This document shows positions 1-11,799 of a DNA stretch of 64,000 bases, one piece after another (the stretch's first letter is position 1; each line of letters opens with the position of its first letter). This DNA comes from Valencia hispanica. Its lineage: Eukaryota > Chordata > Actinopteri > Cyprinodontiformes > Valenciidae. The DNA is taken from positions 25,403,796-25,467,795 of the forward strand of contig OY747703.1 in NCBI GenBank assembly GCA_963556495.2. Direction: 5' to 3'. The notes under the pieces are model-generated. The model was given only the letters and a program-made list of their open reading frames with translations. It had not been told where the DNA came from and ran no database searches. The position numbers and the translations under genes were made by a program.

Positions 1-820
1 CAACATTTCAGAGAAGACTGTTTCACCATGGCAGGGAAAAAAAGGCCTTTGCTAGTAAACTACTTTTGGTGCAGTGCCTTCCATCAAGACACCATCAAGT
101 GGACAGCCTGTATCTTTACCGGCAAGTTGATTTGTTTTCTGTCAGGAGCTAATTCAACCATCCGCTTATTTGCTATTATTACGTCAGCTATTTATTGATC
201 AACAGCAACTGCTGCATGCTGCTGTGTAAAAGCGAAATGGATTATAATATATAGTAATGCGTTTTACAGGGTCTTTTTAAAAATCTTTTTATTTTTGTTT
301 AATTTTATACAAAAGCAGGGTCAGATGCACACACAGAAGCCATTGCTGCGGGGGCGGGGGGGGGGGGGGTCCTCTGGGTCAACGATTCCGCCCAGAACGC
401 AGAGGTGAATTGCCAATGAGCAATTGCCACTCTTCTAAAGCTATGTCGTGGAAAACAGCACAGGTTTTGTGATTTTGGCTAAAAACGACATAATCATCAA
501 GACAATCAAGACCACTGAGAACACTTTAAAATAGCTCAAAAAGATGATTGGAGTGGGTCTTTTAAGGTCGGGCTTGGTTAACCTGTTTCATCTAGCCTGA
601 CAACCTTTTAAACCACATACAGGTATTGAAAACATCTTCTTAAATAGTTCCTTCATTTTCCTTTCATTCTTCACACTTCAGTCACATGTTAAGATTGTTT
701 TAGATGGAAGGTGTTATCATCTTTTAGGTCTTTTCAACAACATTTTGCTTTGGGGTCAGTTTCCTGGGCTAATTGGTGGCACTAGTTTAGTTTAAACTAG
801 GCATTAGTTTTTAGCACTAT
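1..820. other. No gene seen; AT-rich unique sequence with a G-run
   Basis: No coding stretch, RNA gene or recognisable repeat was found here except an almost pure G-run at about 350-369 (G5 C G14), which could form a G-quadruplex or be a hard-to-sequence homopolymer. Confidence 0.5.
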
Positions 821-1075
821 TGCTTCACAGCGAGAAGGTCCTGGGCTTCAATGCCTGGGCCCTTTTTTAGTTTTGCATTAGCTTTTTCCCATGCATGCTT
901 GGGTTCTCTCCAGGTACTCCAACTTCCTTCCACGATCCAAGAACACAACTTTTAGGTTAAATGAGTACTCTAAATTCCCTTAAGAATGAGTGTTGGAATA
1001 CAACTGTTGACCTTCTCCAGGATGTGTCCTCTCTGGAAATCGGAACTAGCTCCCTTGCAACTTTGCAAGGATTAA
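820..1075 (+). repeat. Degenerate teleost interspersed repeat (possible SINE-like)
   Basis: The stretch beginning near 'cttcacagcgagaaggtcc', followed by 'ggcttcaatgcctgggccc' and 'catgcttgggttctctcc', resembles from memory a very common interspersed repeat in fish introns and intergenic DNA. 'ggcttcaatgcc' looks like a worn Pol III box B. The copy is strongly diverged and its ends cannot be fixed by eye. Family assignment needs a repeat library. Confidence 0.35.
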
Positions 1076-1379
1076 GTCAGTATACAAAAGTGTAAATTAT
1101 GAGCAGTTTTTATTATTTATTATGAAATGATCTTGGGCTGATGTTGGGCTGACCCATCACATGTCTGTTCTCCGTCACGTTAGACGGACAGTTAAAAAAC
1201 TGGGCTCTACTCCGTGCATCCTTGCGTGAGTAACGGAGAGCCTGTGCGTGTGCTGCGTGTCTCCGGACCTCAGCAGACGTAGAAGTACAAACTAAGCTTA
1301 ATTTACAGGCCATATAGAGGGATTGGTCTACGTCACTGCCTGCTCTACTGCACATGTTATCTACAGAAAGAGACGCAAT

Positions 1380-1640
1380 CATGACTTTTTGTGCTGTTGG
1401 TGGCAGTAATCACTTTTTTAAAAACAACAAAACATGCAGGGTTTATAAAATTCCATCGACCCGCACCCCTTTCAAGGCAAACAAAAGACGTCTTTGGTAG
1501 CAAGCTATCAGAAGAAGCGATAGGAAAGATGATTAAAAATGCAACAATCTGCTGCAATCACTTCATATCCTGGCCTGCCTGGCTAACAAACAACCTAACA
1601 TCGCTAACCAACACTGCAACTGCAAGATAACGTAAAAAAC
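1380..1640 (+). pseudogene. Decayed THAP-type zinc-finger fragment
   Basis: In two frames this region reads like a broken THAP domain, the C2CH DNA-binding module found in P-element-like transposases and several host proteins. One frame gives a basic stretch RRLW, a stop, then QAIRRSDR, like the conserved Trp helix. The other gives ICCNHFIS, which matches the C-x2-H half of the zinc site. The frames do not join without a frameshift and no downstream transposase is visible. The 200 bp upstream are richer in CpG than the surroundings and could be an old promoter. Most likely this is a relic of a THAP-bearing DNA transposon; it could also be chance similarity. Confidence 0.35.
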
Positions 1641-2830
1641 AAGGAGCCAGAGCTATGTAAAGGGCTGGTGTCACACCATTTGGATGCACATTCGCTGTAT
1701 TGATGAGCAAATAATCCCTGTATTGTTCAGAAGAAATGGTCAGCTTTACATTCAGAAAATGTTGACCAGTTAATTTGCCTTAGAAACAGGTTAAAGTGGC
1801 TACGTATAAATGTGATAGTGGAGTTCAAAACAATAGATCCATCTATCTCTCCTGTTTTTCCTTACAAAAAGAGCCATAGCATCTGGTTTTGTCCTTTATT
1901 TACACCAAAAATATTACTTTTTCAGTCATATTTAGGAGCGTTGATTAACCGTGATTAATTCAAAATCGTGTAATCCTGTGATTAACTAGATTTAAATGTT
2001 TAATAATTTGACAGCCTTAATTTAAACACAATACCTTAAACATCCCTAGGAACTGAAAATAAAAATAGACAAATTATCAGGAAAAGATTTTGGTCCTCTG
2101 AAGGTCTGATTCATCGTTTGCTAAAATATCCAAATGTCAGCATGTACCACATTCATGTATTTAAACAGTTACACATAGGTACAACCAGCATGGGAACATT
2201 GAGCCATCATAGTGTTCTTGAAAGGAGCTGTGTTCTGTCACAGATATAAATGTTGTTTGGTCTAAATTTTACTTATGAACTCCCAGAACAACAGCAAAAC
2301 ACCTTATTATTATCCACAGTTGTGTACCATTGTCAGCTTAAAAGGCATTTAGAAACCATAACCGATGGTTGACATCTTCTACAATCAGGTGGGATCCACT
2401 ATGTTTTTGGCCACAGACAGAAAGGACAACTAGCGTCCATCAACATGGACACAGACCCCTTTTCTTTTTTTCCTCTGGTCACCATTCCTCTAAGAGACAA
2501 CTAGGTGTAGGGCAAGAACACAAGAACATTCCTAGAAATGTACCTGGAACAAATCTGATAAAGATCTCAGAGCTCTTAAAGCTTAATTGGTTGAAAGATT
2601 AGCTGCTGATAAACTTGATAAGAATGCTAAGCTTAATTTATTGTTCCAGACAAATCACTTTTTATTCTGATCTGTACATTTGGAAGTGTTGTTCTTTGTT
2701 GTTTGTCCTCATGTGTTCGCATTGATTCAGTCAGTGGGTCATGGTGATTTTTGTAACAGTCTTAGGATATTGTCTCCTATCTCTGATTGAAAGTATATGA
2801 TAGCACTAAGAAATCATTTAAACCTGAGTC
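1640..2830. other. No gene seen; unique AT-rich sequence
   Basis: Short open frames here have no recognisable domain, and no repeat family was recognised. Confidence 0.5.
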
Positions 2831-3330
2831 TAGGCACAGTGGCGTAGATGGAGACAACTGTCAGGGGTGATGCGTGTCAGAGGGATACCATGAAGCTTTA
2901 AAAGGAAAGTCTATGAGACATTACTGAGACCCCCCTTCAGCGCAGTCCCCTGTCTAAAAGACAGCTGGACTGAGGCTGGGAGCTGGGATGAGCTGAAAGT
3001 GGAAGAGTTGAGATTTTCATTGAGAGTGACCAGAACGCACAGGATTAGAAATAAGCTAATCAGAGTTAGAGCGGTATGGGTGAGATGGTTTGGGGATGTA
3101 CTGAGAAGAGATAGTAGATATATTGGAAAGAAGATGTTGGTTATGCAGCTGCTGGGCAGGAGAAAAAGAGGAACACACCAGAGAAAATTCATGAACATAG
3201 TGAAAGATGGCATGGAGATGGTTGGATTAACACATGAAGAAGCAAAGAATGGGGAAAGAGAGATGCAGGTGATGTGGTGATCCCTGAGGGGAAGTCCAAA
3301 AGACACAGAGAGATTCGTAGATCAGTGTTG
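2830..3330 (+). mobile_element. Non-LTR retrotransposon ORF2 C-terminal remnant
   Basis: The plus-strand frame 2999-3280 encodes the C-terminal tail found after the reverse transcriptase in many fish LINE ORF2 proteins. The order is LRFSLRVTRTHRIRNKLIR, then VRWFGDVLRRDSRYIG (consensus-like 'LRWFGHVQRRD'), then GRRKRGTHQRKFMNIVKD, then a GLTHEEA segment. Just past the stop, another frame reads like the usual 'CGDP' ending. No polymerase motifs lie upstream, so this is a 5'-truncated, decayed copy. The clade (RTE, I or other) cannot be settled from this fragment. Confidence 0.65.
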
Positions 3331-5920
3331 ACAGAAAGAGTCACCAGGTGATACATAAGCTTTAAGTTCAGTTCAGATTCAGTTTATTGTCCCCTAAGGT
3401 AAACTTGTATTGCTTTAAAATAATAGCCCATCTAGTTATTTTAACTTAAACAGCAAATCCAAAAGCAGACATTATTATGATTCTGTTTTGAGTTTATATC
3501 ACCGGTATTTTATTCTTGAGCTACATCCAGGTAAACAATCATCCTTTTAAGGAATCCACAGCAAGAGATGCATGACACAATCACACACCAGAATTGCCAT
3601 CCATTTCCCCAATGCTCTGGTGACACGCCGATCTGCAAAGAGCAAATCCCTGCAATGCTTCTGATTTCATCGTGCACAGTATCCAACAATTAACCGGTAT
3701 CAGTGCCAGCTGACCGGAGCGCAATCTACGGAGGGCTTTGGCTGCGGCCAGTGAGTCAATGCCAGGCGTGTATCCCAGGATGTTGAGCTGTTGGCAGGGA
3801 GCACACTTCGCAGTTCATGACTTGAAACCTCAATCCTGTAAAGCCCTGCCAGAGAACAGGACACGGGGGAGGAAATGTAGAGGGAGGGGGGACTGGCAAG
3901 GGGAAGAGAGGAGAAACTGAGGGGAAGTGGTAGAGAGGAAAGAAAAAGGAAAGAGCAGGAAGAAAGAAACAAATAAGGTGCATGAATGAGCCTGTCGGGC
4001 CTGTCTGCATCCACTGCTGCCGTTCCCTCATTAAAAGGGCCTCACATCTGTTTTCTCATTCCAGCCACACTTTAAAGTCCCTCAAGGTACAGTTAAATTA
4101 GAGACAGCACAGGTTTGTAAATGTAAAATCATCCAATAATCTGGGGCTGACACGACCCCTGATCTTCCAGCTCTTGTCAGCATCAAGACGAATCCTAACT
4201 ACTCCAGCAGCTTCAGCACGTGCTTTTTGGCACCAGACTTTAAAGACAAAGGTGCAGACACGACAGGTTTTACAGGCAAAGTCCTTATGTAACCTCTGCA
4301 AAGATAAAACAAGCATTCAGGCAGGTCAGGAAGTTGTCAGGCTTCCAGCTTTTTTATTGCAATTTTTTGTTGCTCAAGGAAATAATCCATTCTCTGTCTG
4401 CTTGGAAAACTATTTTTACAGCACAGAAATGAGCAGATTTGCTTTAAGTAACTTTCTGTTTGAGTGTTTTATTTACAACGTATAAATCAACAGCAGATCA
4501 CAAAATCTTTCAAGATCACAGCTATACCCTGAGGGAATACAAACAGCATATTAAGGGCAGACTGAGAAAAAAAAGAAGACAGAAAACCCAGGTCTCTGAG
4601 CTCCTGAGGAGGGTTTCACTAAACTAGCCTGTCTAATGCAATTAATCTAATTGGAGCCGGCGTAAAGTGACAAATTACTACCTTTCACTCTGGGGACTAA
4701 AAGGAACCTCTGGAGATGAATGTACGAAGGAATACCCAGGTACTTAATTCAATATGTTTTAATTCCCTCTTAAAGCCTATTAGAAATGGTAGAAAAACAG
4801 TCTCATAGATAGAAAATGATTGGTTATGATTTACTTAAAGCATGTAGTTCAGCTTGCAATCATATTAATAATAATATTTTCATATAAGTTAGAAAGTAAT
4901 TACAGGCTTTTGGCTTAAGCTGAAATAAAATACATAGGACTTTTGTGCTGCAGATTGCAACATGTAAATAATTTTTTTTTTGCATACGAACTGATTATTC
5001 AAAACATTTTATCGTCTCACTGAGCTTTTCAGTTATAGTATCAATAGGAACAGCTCTGCCTTATTTTCTTGGATCTGCATGCATTTACACTTGACATTTT
5101 GAGTCCTTCATTTCAGCTCAGCACATATGTACGTGAACTCTGCATATTCCAGCGGAATTGTGTTAATGTGTGCCCTTTTCTCTAACCTTGATTACTTGCT
5201 GTGGTATCAGAAAACCTTTTTTGTGGACATTGATTTCTGCCCGGGGCCACACTACCAAACCAGGAATGGCGTACTGGATTACTGGATTACTGGATATAAT
5301 GAACTTAAAAAATAATAATAAAAAAAACTTGCTACTCCTACCACCTCTGACATCTTGACATTATCAGAGAGCCTTGGTTAAAAAGGCCCGGCACATGGAA
5401 CAAAAATACATGTGATTTGCATTTTATTTTCAAATGTGGTGAGAAGCCATATGTCATCATTTTTGGTTTGATGTGTTTGAGCTCAGTAATTACATAAAGT
5501 GTTTATTTGTGGCCCCCTATGTGTCAGATCTCTAAAAATTAAACTTAAACCCATTCCAAGTGCACAATTTCATAATTTTGTCTTCCATTCATCTGTGATT
5601 TTGTTGTGGCGGTAAGAGATCCAAGGCGGAAACCCAGACATCCTGGAAACCCAGCCTGGAGATTCCCAAGGCATACCCAAGCATATTTCCGATCTACCCC
5701 TGGGTCTCTTCAAAGTGGGATGCACAACAAATGAAAAAGTCCAAGAGGCATCCCAGTGCAGTTACTCTTACGTTACCTTATCTGTAAAGCAGAGACCAAC
5801 CATCCAACCAAGGAACCTAATTTCAGCCGATTGTATCCATGATCTCCATATTTCATGACATGGTGAGGGTCAGAATTTAGACAGACAGGTATTTTGAAAG
5901 TTGTGCGTTTTGGTTCAGCT
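3330..5920. other. No gene seen; unique sequence, possible conserved noncoding block
   Basis: No exon-like frame is convincing. A balanced-composition block at about 4,620-4,720 ('taatgcaattaatctaatt' followed by 'ggagccggcgtaaagtgac') stands out from the AT-rich surroundings and carries several TAAT cores. It could be a conserved enhancer-like element, but this cannot be shown without alignment. A small tandem array of 'ttactgga' units lies at about 5,271-5,297. Confidence 0.4.
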
Positions 5921-5923
5921 TGT

Positions 5924-6078
<155 letters not shown>

Positions 6079-6241
6079 AAAGGAAAATCTGCTTCAAAAC
6101 AGTGAAATGTTGGTCCCAGCAAACAGTTTCAGATTCTGAAAGAAGAGAGCTGTTTGAATCATAAATATGGTCTCTGAAAAAGGAAGAGAAGAAGATCATC
6201 AAGCTAGCACATAGCCAGCGGGTGCGATAGAAACCCCATGT

Positions 6242-6540
6242 GGGCAACTGGGGCTCAGCTGGTAGGAACTGATCCCGTAATCGGTGGGTTGCCAGTTCAA
6301 ACCACCCGCTCTGTCCATCTCGGTCGTTGTGTCCTTGGGCAAGACACTTCACCCTCTTGCCACCTGGTGGTGGTCAGAGGGCCCGCTGGTGCCTGTGTCC
6401 GGCAGCCTTGCCTCTGTCAGTGTGCCCCAGAGCAGCTGTAGCTTGCCATCATCAGCGGGTGAATGTGCGCATGAATGACTGAATGTAGCTCTTTGCGGTC
6501 CTCAGACTGAAAAAGCGATATACAAATGTATCATTTACCC
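6242..6540 (+). mobile_element. tRNA-derived SINE, copy 1
   Basis: A tRNA-like head has box A near 'ggctcagctggtagg' and box B 'ggttgccagttcaaacc'. The body contains 'tccttgggcaagacacttcaccc' style sequence, and the tail is 'gaatgactgaatgtagctct' followed by an 'aaaagcgatatacaaatgta' end. The same body and tail recur at 31,158-31,451 (plus) and about 60,832-60,950 (minus), so this is a dispersed SINE family. It is close to full length. Confidence 0.8.
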
Positions 6541-6637
6541 ATTGTTAAAGTAAGAATATAATCCCAGCCAAGAATGCATGGTTTTATTTCTCACAGATGT
6601 CAAGTACCCTTCTGATACTTACAATAATGACAAAAAG

Positions 6638-6640
<3 letters not shown>

Positions 6641-6706
<66 letters not shown>

Positions 6707-6723
6707 TAACATTTCTAAATTTA

Positions 6724-6804
<81 letters not shown>

Positions 6805-6821
6805 TAACATTTCTAAATTTT
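6641..6821. repeat. Two (TA)n arrays in a tandem duplication
   Basis: (TA)n runs at 6,641-6,704 and 6,729-6,802 are each followed by the same unit, 'agtaacatttctaaattt' (about 6,705-6,722 and 6,803-6,820). The block of array plus unit was therefore duplicated in tandem. Confidence 0.95.
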
Positions 6822-6881
6822 TTGAATCACTTCTCACCTGCTGTGTTTGTGGTTAAAGCGATGGCAACTGTGACCTGACCC

Positions 6882-7080
6882 TATCAATCAATCAATCAAA
6901 CTTTATTTATAAGCACCTTTTATTTTAAAAATGCAGCTCAAAGTGCTTTACAGATTAAAATGACCCCACATAACCCAGATTCCCATCCCTTCCCCACAAT
7001 TATAAAAACGAAAAGACAGTTATTCCCCCTTCCCAAACCCATTTCCCAGACACACAAAGACACACAGACCCTAAAACCGC
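6882..7080 (-). mobile_element. L2-type LINE 3' tail fragment
   Basis: Starting with (ATCA)n and 'aactttatttataagcacc', the sequence follows the 3' ends of the two longer L2 copies at 41,088 and 56,105. It shares 'gtgctttacagattaaaatg' and 'accccacataa' at the same spacing. On the minus strand this is a 3' UTR ending in a short satellite-like tail, as in L2 elements. No coding sequence remains. Confidence 0.8.
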
Positions 7081-9083
7081 TGCAAAATGTGCCCAAGTCT
7101 GATGATCAGTGTATTTGTGTCTGCATGGATTTTGTGCCTTCTGAACATGATCTTATTGCACAAATACAGCAGAGAATCAAGTGTTTAACATATGGAGGAT
7201 GGAACAGATTGCACTGCTTTATTTTTTAGAAACATTTTGCAAATCAAGAAAGTTCCAAATTTTTGCCATTCTTCTTACCCATGATGACCATGAACTTTAA
7301 CTATAATTATTCCTAATTGAGACCTGAGAAGCTTTCGGCTTGAGGAAAAAACTTAGACTGAAGCATCCAGAGATGGAATGCACTGCCAGGGCAGGCACTA
7401 ACATGTCCCATGTGAGAACCCACTTGGTTCAAAATGACGTCCTACTCATGTGCACTGGAATCTCCCCTCTCTTACTCGTGCATTTCTCTTTTCTCCTTCT
7501 AAAGCGTATTCAGTGTTCTCATTATTCCTTTACCCCTTTCTTCCTCTCTTTCTTCTTTCTCTTTTAAAGTCCATTCCCCTCTGCCACCTTCGCCCCCAAC
7601 CTCTGTGCCCCTCCCATTCTTTTCCCCCCTGTCTGGAGAGGAAACGGTGGCCATTAAACGTGTCTCTTTGGGTCTGGGGGTCTGGAGAACAACCGACACA
7701 TTGTGTGACCCCGCCTTGGACCCCAGACGGACTAATGAATAAGGGTAACCCCCACCTCTTTCTGCATCCTCACTCCCCGAACCCCACCTCCCTTCATGCC
7801 AGACCCCTGGTAGGTAATTCCCCCACTTCTTTCACAGGGTCCCAGACATCTCCCGCGGCCTTTGACTGAGAGCTTATCTTTTCAGAGGGAAATGTGTGTC
7901 ATTTGGGTTGGTTTAAGGAAGAAATAAGGGGAAAAAAGATAAACAAAAACACTGTCACTACAGTTTCAACACCCTCTCCAAACTCCCTGTCTTCACCTCT
8001 TTACCTTCTTGTCCAAAACTTGCAGATTTCAGGAGGGGGAGAAAAGCGAACCTTCTTCTGTGTCTCTAATTATCTCCAGGAATATGTAAATAAGAGAAGA
8101 GACAGTGGAGGGATTATATACAACTGGCAACGGCTGATGACGAGAGGTGGACAAAAGACGTGGTGGAAAACAGGATTATTCAAACACTGAGGGACTGCTA
8201 TATTATAGAGATGGGTCTGAAATCTAATTATACTATAAAATGGACGCAAAAAAACAAATAAAATTGTCAAATGCATCAGAATGTTTTGTCTTTATACTAC
8301 TTTTTTTAGGGTAACAATATTCAACATCATTGTAATTAAATTTAAAAAAGAAATGTTGTCTAATTTGTCCCGAGACACCCACGGTACCTGTAGTCCCTTC
8401 AGTAATCAAACGAACAACACGGAGCTCTGGTTCTCCTCTAAAAGCCAACCGTGTATCCCTCGGAGATTTAACAATAGTGACATATGTAGGCTCAATGAAT
8501 ACAAAAATATTGCTCCTCTGCTTCTCTGCTCTCCTCTCCTCTGCTCTCCGTCCCTCTCCCTCTTCTGTCATGTTTGCCTGCCCACAGCACATCCGAGCGT
8601 CCTTTCACAACACTCAGCAATCCACAGTGGTTTAATTATTAGTATTTCTTCAGAAGCTTTGTAAGCTGAAGAACTCACACTTCTGGCTAATGTATTCTGC
8701 ACACACCGAGGCCCGGCCGCCGCTATCAAAGGACTTGCCTGAATGGCCGTAATAACTGGAAAATTATTTCTGATAGCCTGAAACAATCTTCCAAATCATC
8801 ACAGAACTTTATTAAAATAATATCAAATCAAATTAGCCAGCATCCCCCTGTAATGAATTAAGTAAAGGGTTATGCCAGCATTAATCCCATCATGCTGGAA
8901 GGCATGGGGGCGGCGAGAGCGTTTAATAAACCAGTCAGTCCCTTCAAGCTTTGGATTCTGCATCCCAGCCCGATGCCCCTCTCTGTGGAGAGAAACACAT
9001 CAAAATATTTCCTCACTTTCTCTCTATCCTTCTTCCCCTTATGCCCTCCTTCTTCCCTCTTCCTTTCTTCTCTCCACCCTGCC

Positions 9084-9086
<3 letters not shown>
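7080..9086. other. No gene seen; includes candidate conserved noncoding block 8,690-8,960
   Basis: Pyrimidine-rich stretches near 7,490-7,640 create long but meaningless open frames. At about 8,690-8,960 the sequence changes character: no repeats, balanced composition, 'cggccgccgctatcaaagg', several ATTA/TAAT cores and 'ccatcatgctggaaggcatg'. This is the look of deeply conserved regulatory DNA near developmental genes, but no conservation data are available here. Confidence 0.35.

Positions 9087-9123
<37 letters not shown>
9087..9123. repeat. (TC)n microsatellite
   Basis: About 37 bp of uninterrupted CT dinucleotides sit in a wider polypyrimidine tract (about 9,010-9,190). Confidence 0.95.
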
Positions 9124-9127
<4 letters not shown>

Positions 9128-9639
9128 TAGTCTGCCCTTTTTTCTCCTTATTCTCCCCCAAACTATCTCCAACCCTCCCTGCGTCTTTCTAAATAATCTG
9201 TCGCTTCCCCCTCCTTCCAGTGCTCCTTTGTGCCTGTGGGTGAGATTATTCATAAGGGGCTGAATCTTGGAGGAATCTCGGAAGACTGGTGATAAGTGGT
9301 GGAGCCCATTGGGATGGCTTGGCCTGTCCTCCGAGTGCAGGTTTTTTTTTTTTCTTCCATCCAAGCCAACTCACTGATAGAGAAGAGAGACAAAACCAAA
9401 TAGGTCACTCTTCAGGCTTGCTCAAACTGAGGTATTTTGGACTTAATTATGGCCAAAATTCACTGTAGCTCAAAGGAATATGCTGCACTCATTTTGAATT
9501 AAGTAGCAAAAGAGCTATTTGAACACAAGAGAGGAATTGGAGGTCTGTGATTATTTGAGTTAATGTATTTTAGTGAATGAAAACATTGTCCGAATTGACT
9601 CACCAGAACCCACACTTTCCCTTTCTGGTGTGTATGATT
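9124..9639. other. No gene seen
   Basis: Polypyrimidine flank, then unique sequence with a T-run near 9,342. No coding or repeat signature was recognised. Confidence 0.5.
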
Positions 9640-10190
9640 TACAGTGCTCTGAACATTTTCACATATTATCACAACCACAATCTTAAATGGATTTAATTCG
9701 GACTTTATGTGATGAAGCAACAGAAAATAGTCCACCACTGTGAAATGGAAGTGGACAGACAGAGAGAGAGTTTTCTATTTTCCTCAAGAATTAAACTTTT
9801 GAACAAACTGTGGTGTGCTTTTATGTTCACTGTCTTTCGTCTGATGTCACTAAATAAAACCCAGTACAACCAATTAACTTCAGAAAGAAAATAAATAGAC
9901 TCAACGTGTGCTAAATTGAATCTCTGTATAAATCCAGCTGTTTTGTGAAGGCCTTAGTGGTTTGTTGGAGATGATCAGCGAGCAACCAGCATCATGATGA
10001 CCAAGGAACAAAGCAGATAGGTCAGGGAAGAAGTCACCTAGATTCAAATGATAATTTGTGTCAAGGTTTCAGATTTGCCAAACATGGACTCTCTCAATTC
10101 AATCTGACTGTGCTTTAACAACTGTGCACAGAAAATTGGGCAAACACTGAAGTCCTTAGTTGTGCAAAGTTTTTGGAGACAGGCACTTAG
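9640..10190 (+). mobile_element. Internally deleted Tc1-like relic
   Basis: The left part has the inner terminal-repeat style 'tatcacaaccac...cggactttatgtgatg'. It is followed at about 9,992 by a transposase start reading MMTKEQSR, a stop, then VREE, parallel to MNTEEQSRQVREK at about 60,222. At about 10,130-10,190 another frame reads like the transposase C-terminus (WANTEVLSCAKFLETGT versus ISVSRCAKLVETYP in Tc1 copy A). The catalytic middle is missing, so this is a deleted, inactive copy. Confidence 0.6.
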
Positions 10191-10479
10191 TAAATGCTAA
10201 TAATTCAAATCTTGTAGAAAGTAAAAATTGATCAGATCTGGTATCCACAAAGAGTTTAAAAAGAGGGGAATAAAGAATTTAGAGGAAATCATGTTTTTAT
10301 TAAACCAAAGAATTTAAATAGTCAATTTATATCTGTGAAAGGTTTTGAACAGTGGAACTAATATATAATGAGGTTTACATTGAAACAGTCAAGTTTTAAG
10401 TTTATGACATCATCCAACATTATGATAAATGTTAACATGTTAAAATAATATTAAAATACACATCTCTATACTCCTTCTC

Positions 10480-11135
10480 TTTTGCAACTTCCCAAAGTGA
10501 AATTTGTTGTTGTTACAATTGGATAGTGATCTTTTCCTACTGTCGTTTCTGAAACAACCTCCCATGCATATTTAGGTGCTTATCTATCAAAAACTAAGGT
10601 AAGATCGATTGTTGACTCTACACCTGTTCTAACATTAATTCTTGTACCATGTCCATCATTAATACATACTAAAATCTTTCCTTTATCCTACATAAATTAT
10701 TCTACAGCCCTTTCATCTTCATTATTATGAGTGTCCCATAACGTATGTGCATTAAAATCCCCTCAACATTTTATCTTCTCATCTGAGTTTGAAACAGTCA
10801 CCTTTAATGCTTCAACAGAAATCTTCATACAGGGATTGTAGAAATGTAATATTTGAATTTTACCATCATTAGTCCAAATTCCAGCTGCTATATACTGCAA
10901 GTCAATACCTGTCTGCAATACTCTATACTACACTCCCTCTTTATTAAATGTTGTACACCCGCTCCATTTCCCTCTTCTCTGTCTCTCCTTACACTAACAT
11001 AACCTTTATTAATAAAAATCCAGTGAGGGTTGCAGCAATGTTTCTTGAACACAAATAACATTTGGTTTGTTTTTAAGATCTTTAACAAACAACACATTAG
11101 ACTTCTTGCCTTCCATTGTAAAATATTGAGTTCAT
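10480..11135 (-). pseudogene. LINE ORF2 apurinic-type endonuclease domain, broken
   Basis: This domain nicks target DNA for target-primed reverse transcription. In order on the minus strand I read an N-terminal start near 11,130; an 'NPHWIFINKGYVSVRRDREEG' style stretch near 11,020-10,960 (11 residues or so each side of a frameshift); GDFNAHTLWD at about 10,763-10,735, the Asp/Asn metal-binding motif; GTRINVRTGVESTIDLTLVS at about 10,655-10,597; and TTVGKDHYPIVTT at about 10,545-10,507, which carries the catalytic His. Family members usually have SDH where this copy has KDH. Several frameshifts and stops make it nonfunctional. The family is I-like rather than L2, judging by these motifs. Confidence 0.75.
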
Positions 11136-11389
11136 CTGATCAGTCGGTCCACCTGACTTACCTACTGTTTCAAGTTTTTTAGTAATATGTTTCCATGAAA
11201 TATTTTTTGTTGCTAGGATTCTTATCTGCACCTCTCACACGTATTTGTATTTTTTCTGTCTTATTTGTTTGATTAACTGATCAGTGCAATTGATAACATA
11301 TGCGATTAACAGAATGAGTCTGTCTGCATCCAGTCCTGTATCATTTCTTTCTCTCCGACTTGTTTAAACTTCTGCGTAGATTGTAGAAA

Positions 11390-11660
11390 GTTTTTGTGTT
11401 TGATTTCCACCGCTCTTTTTCTGACTTCACATCCCCCATACGTCACTCTATGCTGACAGTTACAGCACTTCGGCACATTATCTTTGCATTCCTCAAAAGT
11501 ACGGTCACCATCAAATTTAGGACATCTTTGTCTTCCTTTACAAGCTGCAGCAGTGTGTCTATATCATTGACATTTGAAACACCGCAATGGTGAGGAAACA
11601 TACTGTAAGCCCTAACTGGGAAACTCAAACACCCAGCCATGACCCAGTAGAACAAACTTT
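11390..11660 (-). pseudogene. LINE ORF1 (gag-like) with CCHC zinc knuckles, broken
   Basis: On the minus strand one frame gives LRCFKCQ, a stop, YRHTAAACKGRQRCPKF, then KCCNCQHRVTYGGCEVRK. These are successive CCHC-type knuckles with the spacing found in ORF1 of I/jockey-type LINEs. Such proteins bind the element's RNA. A stop inside the first knuckle and frameshifts upstream inactivate it. It lies directly upstream (in minus orientation) of the endonuclease, as expected for an intact element order. Confidence 0.75.
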
Positions 11661-11799
11661 TTAAACTCTAAAAGTGCCAACTTTCTCTCTTTTCTCTGGC
11701 CATTTTCTGTTCTCATTAGTTGTTTTATGTTATCACTTCTCCCCCATTAATTATTCATTTGAGTTTTTCCAAGTTCTCATCTAGCGGAATATCTGCTTT

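Noticed and set aside
7450..7869. Open frame of 139 codons on the plus strand
   Set aside because: Pro/Ser/Leu-rich translation of a polypyrimidine stretch, with no domain, splice context or codon pattern of a real gene.
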